Source of the DNA: Prevotella sp. 10(H)
GTDB lineage: Bacteria > Bacteroidota > Bacteroidia > Bacteroidales > Dysgonomonadaceae
Direction of reading: 5' to 3'
DNA: 64,000 nucleotides
Assembly (NCBI RefSeq): GCF_000711235.1
Contig: NZ_JOMI01000003.1
Location: 372,001-436,000, forward strand
Each line of letters begins with the position of its first letter. Within the stretch, counting starts at the first letter, position 1. A program made the position numbers and the translations under genes. Below the pieces are notes generated by a model. The model searched no databases, was not told where the DNA came from, and was given only the letters and a program-made list of their open reading frames with translations. Shown one piece after another: positions 15,423 to 22,549 of this stretch.

Positions 15423-16286
15423 TTATCTGGGTAGTACAAATGGCACGGGTATCATCACCTCCATTGCAGTCGGCTTACCGTCACGCATTCCCGGTATCCA
15501 TTTAGGCATTTTCTTTATAAGATAGAATGCTTCTTCGTTACAATCTCTGTATATTCCCTTAAAGAGTGCTATCCGCAATATTTCACCGTCAGCTGATATA
15601 AGGACATTGTATAATACGCGTCCTTCTATTCCCATTTGTATGGCTCTTTTCGGATATTTTAAGTTCGCTTTTAAATAGGCTTCCATGGCCTCTTTACCCC
15701 CGGGATATTGTGGTGTTTTATTTAATAAAGTATCTGTTTGCTGTGTAATATTATCAGATGAGGCTAGCTGATTGCTTATTTTATTGTCTTCCGGTTTGTT
15801 GCTCGATGATCCGACAAAAAAGTCGTCGTTCTTTTGCTCTGCTCTCATTTCTTCGGCACGCTTTAGCAGTTCTTCATCTATATTGAAGTTTACAGATAGC
15901 TTTTGTTCCGTATCTACGGGTTGGCCATTTTGGGTAGCGGGTGTCCATGCGGGCATCATTTGCAAGACACGTATGACTTCTTCATCCGCCATAGGATCAA
16001 ATCCCCTTGTTATTTCAATATTCTTAGCTTTACCGACTTTGTCAATTGTAAACCTGACATCTAAATCGCCCTCCATTTGAATTTTGATGAGTATGTAAGG
16101 GTATCTTATATTACTTGCAAGAAATTTATATAATTCGTTATCTCCTCCGGGGAACTGCGGGGCAACAGTATTAGTTTCCGCGACCGGTGAGGGAAGAAGT
16201 TTTGCCGTGATGCCGTTTTGTGCAGTAGTATTTATCAGGCAAGTTATTAATATGACAATTGTCAATATTATAGCTTTAATTTTCAT
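15423..16286 (-). CDS. Secreted protein with two TonB C-terminal domains
   Basis: 287 residues from the ATG at 16286. An in-frame TTG six bases upstream is less likely. A signal peptide (MKIKAIILTIVILITCLINT, TAQ) replaces the usual TonB membrane anchor and proline-rich stalk. The first TonB_C-like unit spans about residues 42-135 (PQFPGGDNELYKFLASNIRY ... GQPVDTEQKLSVNFNI). The second is at about 190-287 (PQYPGGKEAMEAYLKANLKY ... DGKPTAMEVMIPVPF). Both keep the xFPGG and YP...G.V...I..DG patterns. It is probably periplasmic and not a classical energy transducer, since the anchor is missing. Confidence 0.82.
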   Translation of the reverse strand: MKIKAIILTIVILITCLINTTAQNGITAKLLPSPVAETNTVAPQFPGGDNELYKFLASNIRYPYILIKIQMEGDLDVRFTIDKVGKAKNIEITRGFDPMADEEVIRVLQMMPAWTPATQNGQPVDTEQKLSVNFNIDEELLKRAEEMRAEQKNDDFFVGSSSNKPEDNKISNQLASSDNITQQTDTLLNKTPQYPGGKEAMEAYLKANLKYPKRAIQMGIEGRVLYNVLISADGEILRIALFKGIYRDCNEEAFYLIKKMPKWIPGMRDGKPTAMEVMIPVPFVLPR

Positions 16287-16451
16287 CGTCAATTTAGTTT
16301 CTCTTCAAAAAGTTGAATTTAATATAATTCATTAGCAAATATATATATTAAAATATTGATTGATAACTTACATAAAGTTAAAGAAAGTCAATCAATAAAA
16401 GAATAAAGTTATTGAAAGCTGTATTTATAGTTAAAAAATCTTCTTTTTGTA

Positions 16452-16459
16452 TATCTTTG
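16452..16459 (+). promoter_or_regulatory. -7 box TATCTTTG for glmS
   Basis: It matches TAnnTTTG and lies 20 bp upstream of the glmS ATG, so the untranslated leader is very short. No glmS ribozyme is present. Confidence 0.65.
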
Positions 16460-16478
16460 TATTCCAAAAAGAAGAATT

Positions 16479-18323
16479 ATGTGTGGAATAGTAGGATATA
16501 TTGGCTTTCGTGAAGCCTACCCCATTTTGATAAAAGGATTGCACAGGCTCGAATACAGAGGCTATGATAGTGCAGGTGTAGCAATCATAAACGATGAGAA
16601 TAAGTTATCTGTGTATAAGGCTAAAGGCCGCGTAAAAGATCTGGAAGATTATGCACGCGATAAGAACGTAACCGGAACTATAGGTATTGCACATACCCGC
16701 TGGGCGACACATGGCGAACCGAGTAATGCAAATGCGCATCCTCACTATTCCCAAAGCGAATCTTTAGCCTTGATTCATAACGGGATAATAGAAAACTATG
16801 CAGTACTGAAAACTCAACTGATAAATAAAGGTTATTCTTTTCACAGTAGTACGGATACGGAAGTGCTCGTGCAATTGATAGAGTATATAAAGCAACTAAA
16901 TAAGTGCGACTTGTTTGCAGCTGTTCAGATAGCCCTTAATCAGGTTGTAGGTGCTTATGCAATTGCTGTAATAGAAAAAGGGAATCCCGATCAGATAATA
17001 GCCGCCCGTAAAAGCAGTCCTTTGGTAATAGGTATTGGCGAGGGGGAATTCTTTTTAGGCTCGGATGCATCACCAATAGTAGAATATACAAAGAAAGTTG
17101 TCTATCTGGATGATGAAGAGATTGCCATTATAAAGAGGGACGAAGACCCTAAAATCTTTACTATATCTAATATAGAACGTACACATGAAGTGAAAGAACT
17201 GGAGATGAATCTCAGCCAATTGGAACGGGGAGGCTATCCTCACTTTATGTTGAAAGAAATATTCGAACAGCCTGAAACTCTTAAGAATTGTATGAGTGGG
17301 CGTATCAATGTGGAAGGTACCAATGTTACTTTATCTGGTATAATCGATCATAAAGATAAATTTGTAAATGCCAAACGTATCATAATTATAGCATGTGGCA
17401 CTTCATGGCATGCGGGATTGATCGGAGAATATCTTTTTGAAGAATTCTGCCGCATACCTGTCGAAGTTGAATACGCTTCTGAATTCAGATACCGTAATCC
17501 AGTGATATGCCCCGATGATATAGTTATTGCTATTTCCCAATCGGGAGAAACCGCCGATTCGCTTGCAGCAATTGAAATGGCTCGTAAGGCCGGTGCTTTT
17601 GTATATGGTGTTTGTAATGTAGTAGGATCATCTATTCCGAGAAATACCGATTCAGGATCATATACACATTGCGGGCATGAAATAGGAGTAGCTTCGACGA
17701 AGGCTTTTACCGCTCAGGTTACTGTTTTGACAATGATGGCCTTGGCTATTGCAAAGGAAAAGAATACTATCGATGAAGATAATTATCATAGCATAATAGG
17801 AGAACTCCAGAATATTCCATCTAAAATTGAGCGAATCCTGAAATTGAGTAATGAAATCAAGAAGCTATCTTTGATTTTCACTTACGCTCAAAACTTTATC
17901 TATCTGGGGCGCGGTTACAATTATCCGATTGCTTTGGAGGGTGCTCTTAAGCTAAAAGAAATCTCATATATACATGCCGAAGGCTATCCCGCCGCAGAAA
18001 TGAAGCACGGACCGATAGCACTGATTGATAATGAAATGCCGGTGGTAGCAATAGCGACTAATAGCGCTATATATGAAAAAGTGGTGAGTAATATTCAGGA
18101 AATAAAAGCCCGTAAAGGTAGGATAATAGCTATTATTAATGAGGGTGATGAAACGATGAAAGCTTTGGCCGATCATTATGTAGAAATACCTGCAACCGAT
18201 GAGTGTCTCGACCCTTTACTTACGTCTATACCACTTCAGTTATTGGCATATCATATAGCCGTAAACAAAAACAGGGACGTGGATATGCCGCGCAACCTTG
18301 CAAAATCTGTTACTGTAGAGTAA
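16479..18323 (+). CDS. glmS: Glutamine--fructose-6-phosphate aminotransferase (isomerizing)
   Basis: 614 residues, the usual length. It makes glucosamine 6-phosphate from fructose 6-phosphate and glutamine, the first step to UDP-GlcNAc for peptidoglycan and lipid A. The N-terminal glutamine amidotransferase domain starts MCGIVGYIG with nucleophile Cys2 and has HTRWATHGEPS. Two SIS domains follow (ACGTSWHAGLIGEY and ISQSGETADSLAAI in the first, YLGRGYNYPIALEGALKLKE in the second). The C terminus ends MPRNLAKSVTVE, the typical conserved tail. It is monocistronic with a close TATCTTTG box. Confidence 0.98.
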   Translation: MCGIVGYIGFREAYPILIKGLHRLEYRGYDSAGVAIINDENKLSVYKAKGRVKDLEDYARDKNVTGTIGIAHTRWATHGEPSNANAHPHYSQSESLALIHNGIIENYAVLKTQLINKGYSFHSSTDTEVLVQLIEYIKQLNKCDLFAAVQIALNQVVGAYAIAVIEKGNPDQIIAARKSSPLVIGIGEGEFFLGSDASPIVEYTKKVVYLDDEEIAIIKRDEDPKIFTISNIERTHEVKELEMNLSQLERGGYPHFMLKEIFEQPETLKNCMSGRINVEGTNVTLSGIIDHKDKFVNAKRIIIIACGTSWHAGLIGEYLFEEFCRIPVEVEYASEFRYRNPVICPDDIVIAISQSGETADSLAAIEMARKAGAFVYGVCNVVGSSIPRNTDSGSYTHCGHEIGVASTKAFTAQVTVLTMMALAIAKEKNTIDEDNYHSIIGELQNIPSKIERILKLSNEIKKLSLIFTYAQNFIYLGRGYNYPIALEGALKLKEISYIHAEGYPAAEMKHGPIALIDNEMPVVAIATNSAIYEKVVSNIQEIKARKGRIIAIINEGDETMKALADHYVEIPATDECLDPLLTSIPLQLLAYHIAVNKNRDVDMPRNLAKSVTVE

Positions 18324-18394
18324 TACTTTCAATATATTATCATTATCTTTGTTGATATAATATTGTCAACCAATATCATTTTGCAAAATATTTT

Positions 18395-18402
18395 TATCTT
18401 TG
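18395..18402 (+). promoter_or_regulatory. -7 box TATCTTTG for the Hint-like gene
   Basis: It matches TAnnTTTG, 32 bp upstream of the ATG at 18435. Confidence 0.6.
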
Positions 18403-18434
18403 CATAAAACTTTACATACAAAAACAGAATTAAT

Positions 18435-18962
18435 ATGAAAATCAGGGTTTTCCTTTTTACACTCACTTGTTTTTTTGTGCTTGGTATGGGCATAAATGCG
18501 CAAAATAGCAGTTTGGCAGCCGGCACAAAAATCACAATGTTCGACGATAAGAAAAAGAATATAGAAGAACTGGAAGTAGGAGACGTCGTGCTGGCATTCA
18601 ACATCAAAGAAAAAGTATACGAAGAGAAGAAAGTTGGAAATATAAATAAGATCATGTACAATCGCCTTGTACGCGTTTCGCTCGAAAGCGGTATGCAGCT
18701 TACAATGACTATCGATACACCCATATGGGCTGAAAAAGGCTGGGTTTCTGTAGATCCCGAACTCACTAAGATGGGTAATAAATTTCCCGATGTGCAAACT
18801 TGCAAGATAGGTGAGTATGCTTTCTACTACAATATTACCAGTACCGACTATGTGGAGATTACCGTTATTCAGGGGATAATGGAGCCTACTCAGACCTATA
18901 CTATCGAACTTGAAGGAGGCGGAGCTCTCATAGCCAACGGGTTTATCGTAGGGCTGAATTAA
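18435..18962 (+). CDS. Secreted Hint-fold protein with degenerate catalytic residues
   Basis: 175 residues with a signal peptide (residues 1-23, ending INAQ). The mature protein has the Hint (Hedgehog/intein) block pattern. Block A is SLAAGTKITMFDDKKKNIEE then LEVGDVVLAFN. Block B is SGMQLTMTIDTPIWAEKGWV. The C-terminal block is YTIELEGGGALIANGFIVGL plus a final Asn. The normal first Cys is Ser26, the block-B His is Thr95, and the usual C-terminal His-Asn is Gly-Leu before Asn175. It therefore keeps the fold signature but probably cannot splice or cleave normally. It precedes a thioesterase gene by 6 bp. Role unknown. Confidence 0.75.
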   Translation: MKIRVFLFTLTCFFVLGMGINAQNSSLAAGTKITMFDDKKKNIEELEVGDVVLAFNIKEKVYEEKKVGNINKIMYNRLVRVSLESGMQLTMTIDTPIWAEKGWVSVDPELTKMGNKFPDVQTCKIGEYAFYYNITSTDYVEITVIQGIMEPTQTYTIELEGGGALIANGFIVGLN

Positions 18963-18968
18963 TAATCT

Positions 18969-19406
18969 ATGAGGTTCAATAATAAGAATATACAAGAGAA
19001 CATACAACAAACATTTCTGGAAACACTGGACATTACCTTCATAGAATCTGATGATCCGATGTCTCTCGAGGCAACTATGCCTGTCACCCGTCAGGTATCC
19101 CAGCCAATGGGTATTTTACACGGAGGTGCTACCATTTCTTTAGCTGAATCCTTAGCCGGCGCCGGTTCTAACAATATATGTGCGAATGACGAAAGGTGCT
19201 TCGGTATGCAGATTAGCGCCAGTCATATATCCAGTGCAAAGGTTGGTGACACAGTAAGGGCCAAAGGAACTGTTCAGCACAAAGGACGTTCGACACATGT
19301 ATGGAATGTAGACGTATTCTCCGAGTCTACCGGACAGCTTATATCATCTATACGGATTACCAATGCAGTTGTAAAGCAGGTTGTATACTTCGGTAAAGAG
19401 AAGTGA
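18969..19406 (+). CDS. Hotdog-fold acyl-CoA thioesterase (PaaI/MenI type)
   Basis: 145 residues. The hotdog motif QPMGILHGGATISLAESLAG holds the catalytic Glu and is very close to the MenI (DHNA-CoA hydrolase) and EntH/YdiI signature. GMQISASHISSAKVGDTVRA and the later GRSTHVWNVDVFSE complete the fold. A menaquinone role (1,4-dihydroxy-2-naphthoyl-CoA hydrolase) is likely by family but not proven here, as no other men genes are in the window. It begins 6 bp after the Hint-like gene, so the two share a transcript, a surprising pairing of an exported and a cytoplasmic protein. Confidence 0.85.
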   Translation: MRFNNKNIQENIQQTFLETLDITFIESDDPMSLEATMPVTRQVSQPMGILHGGATISLAESLAGAGSNNICANDERCFGMQISASHISSAKVGDTVRAKGTVQHKGRSTHVWNVDVFSESTGQLISSIRITNAVVKQVVYFGKEK

Positions 19407-19476
19407 TATTTAACCATGCAAGGTACGAGTTGAGTACCCGCACCTGCAAATTTAATAGATTAGATTCAATTATATC

Positions 19477-19646
19477 CTATTTCGTTTCATTCTCCTGATA
19501 CTTTTGCAACATTGCCCATGCTATGTTGGGCTGCCTTATCATAAAGCGGTCGACAGTATATCTATAACCTTATATATTATTACAGCTATACATACTACAA
19601 CGATTGTTATCATAACGGCTAATATTTTGTTTGCATACTTCTTCAT
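19477..19646 (-). pseudogene. Small membrane peptide gene, possibly frameshifted
   Basis: A ribosome binding site (AAGGAT) and an ATG at 19646 lie 7 bp after the GntR stop, on the same strand. The frame gives 35 residues (MKKYANKILAVMITIVVVCI then AVIIYKVIDILSTAL) with one transmembrane segment and stops at 19539. Shifting frame by one base near 19565 gives a sensible continuation, GYRYTVDRFMIRQPNIAWAM then LQKYQENETK, ending at 19477. Either the annotated 35-mer is the whole gene, or a one-base indel has split a roughly 55-residue gene. It is the last member of the GntR-ABC operon. Confidence 0.5.
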
Positions 19647-19652
19647 AATATC

Positions 19653-20012
19653 TTATCCTTTTGACTGATTATACCTATCGACTACTTCATCGATGCTGAT
19701 ACCCAATAACTCCATGGTGTTGAATGTTTCGGGGAGCATCTCTTCAAAAAAATCCTTTTTCTGCAGATTCAGTATTTGTTTACGGGCATTTTCCGCCACA
19801 TAATATCCCATTCCCCGTTTCGAGTATATGATATCTTCTGCCTGCATATATTCGAACGCCCGCATGGCGGTATTGGGATTAACCTGCAGTGTAGTGCCCA
19901 GTTCCCTGACCGAAGGGATGCGTTCTTCTTCAGCCCATTCGTTTGTCAGCATTTTCTGGAAGCAGAAGTCCACAATTTGCAGATATATCGGTTTGTTTGA
20001 TTTGAAATCCAT
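19653..20012 (-). CDS. GntR-family regulator, YtrA subfamily
   Basis: 119 residues. The N-terminal winged helix reads KPIYLQIVDFCFQKMLTNEW, VRELGTTLQVNPNTAMRAFE, YMQAEDIIYSKRGMGYYVAE. The C-terminal part is only about 45 residues, which is the mark of the YtrA subfamily, single-domain dimers that repress their own ABC transporter operon. The gene is downstream of, and 1 bp from, the permease gene, which is itself coupled to the ATPase. A dyad lies at the operon promoter (21639-21660). Confidence 0.9.
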   Translation of the reverse strand: MDFKSNKPIYLQIVDFCFQKMLTNEWAEEERIPSVRELGTTLQVNPNTAMRAFEYMQAEDIIYSKRGMGYYVAENARKQILNLQKKDFFEEMLPETFNTMELLGISIDEVVDRYNQSKG

Positions 20013-20013
20013 A

Positions 20014-20790
20014 TTATACCTCCGTTTCTCTCAGTTTGAAAAATGATGTAAGCCACATACCCAAAGGTACAACCACACTTATTATATAGGAAGCAATCTG
20101 CAATACGGTATCGGATGCAAAATGAGAAGCAGCTATAGCATTACCGAAATCGTATCCTGCCGTGAAATTATTTTCATTATCTGCAGACATACTGAAAGCC
20201 ACATTTTTCCCCGATTCCAGTATTATGTGCCCCCATGCAATGCTTAGAAACATGATTGCGATTCCTGCTATTATCAGTATTAATGATGTCTTTGCAAAGG
20301 CGTACTTCTTGAAATAGTAGTATCCACACATAAATATAGACTGGTGAAATATCAGTGCAAAATATGTCTTAACATTGTATTTAGTCCAGTCTAGCTGTTC
20401 AGCGTGTGCTTTCAATTCTTCTACAGGAATAATACTGCTGATCACATTCAATACTAATAATACCAGTAATATAATGACCGGCAATATAATTACATATTTC
20501 AGCCACACACTGAAGAACTTTTCGAAAGTCGAAGCCGGCAGTGTGAAGTCAAAGATACTCGAATGCCTGTTGCGTGTCCGTTCAAAAAAGCACGGTCCCC
20601 CGATGATAATTGTTCCTGCGGCAAGATATATGAGTCCCGAAAGGCTGTTGTCTATCAATATATATAGCATTGCCGATAATATATACATCCCCACTAAGGC
20701 TATTGTCATATATAGATATTGCGCTTTTGAAAGGAACAGGTTACGTTTCTCCAGTCTCGCGAAGCGGTTTATATTAAATGTTGCATTCAT
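20014..20790 (-). CDS. ABC transporter permease-like membrane protein
   Basis: 258 residues with about six transmembrane segments. The N terminus is NRFARLEKRNLFLSKAQYLY, then FFERTRNRHSSIFDFTLPAS, a stretch typical of YtrC/NatB-like or ABC-2 type permease subunits in Bacteroidetes. The start overlaps the ATPase stop by 4 bases. It likely forms the membrane half of the exporter whose ATPase is upstream. The substrate is unknown, and relatives respond to cell-wall stress. Confidence 0.8.
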   Translation of the reverse strand: MNATFNINRFARLEKRNLFLSKAQYLYMTIALVGMYILSAMLYILIDNSLSGLIYLAAGTIIIGGPCFFERTRNRHSSIFDFTLPASTFEKFFSVWLKYVIILPVIILLVLLVLNVISSIIPVEELKAHAEQLDWTKYNVKTYFALIFHQSIFMCGYYYFKKYAFAKTSLILIIAGIAIMFLSIAWGHIILESGKNVAFSMSADNENNFTAGYDFGNAIAASHFASDTVLQIASYIISVVVPLGMWLTSFFKLRETEV

Positions 20791-21629
20791 CGGTTTGATA
20801 CATTAGAGTTAAACAATTCTTTGATCTTTGCCTTGTTATTGACAACCGCATTGAAGAGAGCTTCAATATTCAAAATACTCTCTTCCCCGTATTCATTTAC
20901 CTGTACCGAAGAGTATCCCTGCATAGTCTGTTCGCAATAGAGCGCATCTTCTGGTTTGTATGCAGTGAACGAGAACATCAGTTTTTTGGTTATTTCTTCG
21001 ACGCTATTGTTCAGCAGCACCTGATTGCGGTCGAGTATTATGATCGGGTCTATCAGGCTTTCGAGGTCGCGTACCTGATGTGTCGATATCAGGATGCATC
21101 TGCTTTCATCGTATGCCGAAGCCATAATCTTCCTGAATTGCGATTTAGACGGGATATCGAGCCCGTTGGTCGGTTCGTCCAGTAATGTTATCGGTGTATT
21201 CAGTGCCAGAGCATATGCAATCATTACTTTCTTTTTCTGCCCGAAAGACAATTCCGACATTTTGCGATCTTTCTCCACCTGAAAATCATTTAGATATACA
21301 TCGAATTGCGTTTCACTGAAATTCGGATAAAAGCCTGAATTATACTTTATGAAGTCACCGATGAGTATTGCCGGGGCATTAAACTCTTCAGGAAGGAAAA
21401 AGTATTGTTTCAGCATTTCCGGATTGCGGTAAGCCGATTCGTAATCGAATATCTTACAACTGCCGTTTTTCGGGAAGCACAATCCGCCGATAAGATGCAG
21501 CAGGGTAGTCTTGCCTACTCCGTTTTCTCCCAACAACCCGTATATACCGCCTTTCATTTCGAAAGAGACATGTTCGAACACAGGTCTTTTCTTGTTGTAA
21601 TAAAAGCTTAAGTCATTAATCTTTATCAT
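20787..21629 (-). CDS. ABC transporter ATP-binding protein
   Basis: 280 residues. Walker A is GENGVGKTT at about residues 34-42, the signature is LSFGQKKKV, Walker B is ITLLDEPTNGLD, and the switch His is in STHQVRDL. The nucleotide-binding domain covers about residues 1-215, and a 65-residue C-terminal extension follows (LMFSFTAYKPEDALYCEQTM onwards). It is the first gene of the ATPase-permease-GntR operon, probably an exporter induced by a ligand of the YtrA-type repressor. Confidence 0.9.
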   Translation of the reverse strand: MIKINDLSFYYNKKRPVFEHVSFEMKGGIYGLLGENGVGKTTLLHLIGGLCFPKNGSCKIFDYESAYRNPEMLKQYFFLPEEFNAPAILIGDFIKYNSGFYPNFSETQFDVYLNDFQVEKDRKMSELSFGQKKKVMIAYALALNTPITLLDEPTNGLDIPSKSQFRKIMASAYDESRCILISTHQVRDLESLIDPIIILDRNQVLLNNSVEEITKKLMFSFTAYKPEDALYCEQTMQGYSSVQVNEYGEESILNIEALFNAVVNNKAKIKELFNSNVSNR

Positions 21630-21638
21630 ATATTATGA

Positions 21639-21660
21639 GTGTATTAGTTTATTAGTACAC
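21639..21660. promoter_or_regulatory. Candidate operator of the YtrA-type GntR repressor
   Basis: A 22-bp imperfect palindrome with outer arms GTGTA and TACAC and inner TAGT/TTA symmetry starts 10 bp upstream of the ATPase start codon. It lies just downstream of the operon's -7 box, over the expected start site of transcription. Similar arms are used by YtrA repressors in other bacteria, as I recall. Confidence 0.6.
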
Positions 21661-21662
21661 TG

Positions 21663-21670
21663 CAAATATA
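21663..21670 (-). promoter_or_regulatory. -7 box TATATTTG of the ABC operon
   Basis: CAAATATA on the plus strand reads TATATTTG on the minus strand, 34 bp upstream of the ATPase ATG. Confidence 0.6.
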
Positions 21671-21753
21671 AGGCATATTTTTATATATGCAATAGAAAAT
21701 AGATTTTTTTTCAAAAATATTTTTCTAAGAGATTTTTCATCATATTATATTTA

Positions 21754-22042
21754 CATATATTAACCATATATAGTTAAAAAGTAACGAAAGTAACTTTTTT
21801 GAGCTATTAGCTGATAGCTGTTAGCCATTCGCTTTTCTCTTTTACCACAAAATATAAGGAAAAGCATCAATTCGGATTTACATTCTTTAACTATATATAG
21901 TTAAAAGGTAACAAAAGTAACGTTTTTCAATGTTCAATGGAAAGTTGATAATTGACAACGAAAACGAAAACTTGTAACTAATATATCATTTGGCTCCGCC
22001 GATTTTCAATTCAAAGAGCTAAAAGCTATCAGCTAATGGCTA
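21754..22042 (-). repeat. Intergenic repeat module, copy 2 (inverted copy of 1070-1352)
   Basis: It holds the reverse complements of all four blocks of copy 1. Block D is at 21754-21794, block C at 21887-21922, block B at 21969-21986 and block A at 22016-22042. Blocks A and B are identical to copy 1, and C and D each have one mismatch. It lies in the roughly 550-bp gap between the divergent ABC operon and the BlaI-like gene. Apart from this module, the two operators and their promoters, the gap is featureless. Confidence 0.85.
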
Positions 22043-22115
22043 AAGCTAAAATGATATAGATAAACTTTCTTTCGATTTGTTTTCGAATTCTCGAAAAACC
22101 GTTTTACACTCTTTT

Positions 22116-22152
22116 AACTAAAACAATTAGTTGAGAACTAAAACTTTTAGTT
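22116..22152. promoter_or_regulatory. Tandem dyad operator of the BlaI-like repressor
   Basis: There are two copies of AACTAA-N5-TTAGTT: 22116-22132 and 22136-22152. Each has perfect 6-bp arms, and their starts are 20 bp apart, about two helical turns. They lie 27 bp upstream of the BlaI-like start. BlaI/MecI dimers bind such dyads in pairs, so autorepression is the likely role. Confidence 0.75.
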
Positions 22153-22178
22153 TCATTTGTGAAAAGTTAATTTTTATC

Positions 22179-22544
22179 ATGAAAGCATTGACCAACAAAG
22201 AAGAAGAGATCATGGAGTTTTTCTGGCAACATGGCTCCATGTTTGTCAAAGATATACAAAAGTTGTTTGATGAACCCAAACCTCACATAAACACTATATC
22301 CACCATGATAAGGATACTCGAAGAGAAAGGATTTGCAGGACACGAATCATTGGGAAAGACATACCGCTACCATGCGCTGATAAGCAAAGACGAATACCGT
22401 AAGAAGACCCTCAAGGGTGTTATAAGCAAGTATTTTAATAATTGTTATCTCGATGTTGTTTCGTCATTCATAACTAAAGAAGATGTATCTATAGAAGAGT
22501 TGAAAAGCCTGATAGATCAGGTAGAGCAAGCACACATAAAGTAA
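22179..22544 (+). CDS. BlaI/MecI/CopY-family transcriptional repressor
   Basis: 121 residues from the ATG at 22179. A longer frame from 22131 overlaps the operator and has no proper start. The winged helix reads MKALTNKEEEIMEFFWQHGS, VKDIQKLFDEPKPHINTIST, MIRILEEKGFAGHESLGKTY. The C-terminal dimerisation tail has KKTLKGVISKYF and ends EELKSLIDQVEQ. The family represses its target genes until the BlaR1/MecR1 partner inactivates it, often by proteolysis. Its partner gene starts 5 bp downstream. The tandem dyad at 22116-22152 is the likely binding site. Confidence 0.92.
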   Translation: MKALTNKEEEIMEFFWQHGSMFVKDIQKLFDEPKPHINTISTMIRILEEKGFAGHESLGKTYRYHALISKDEYRKKTLKGVISKYFNNCYLDVVSSFITKEDVSIEELKSLIDQVEQAHIK

Positions 22545-22549
22545 ACGCT

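Noticed and set aside
16440-16478. glmS ribozyme upstream of glmS
   Set aside because: The -7 box is only 20 bp from the start codon, leaving no room for the ribozyme fold.
18366-19010. 214-residue minus-strand frame
   Set aside because: It is antisense to the Hint-like gene, with no signal or family match. The plus strand has the signal peptide and the Hint pattern.
19407-19470. Imperfect hairpin GCAAGGTACGAG / GTACCCGCACCTGC after the thioesterase gene
   Set aside because: The arms do not pair well and there is no T-run, so I do not call a terminator.
22131-22178. Upstream extension of the BlaI-like gene
   Set aside because: The extension covers the operator dyad, has no ribosome binding site and adds residues absent from the family.
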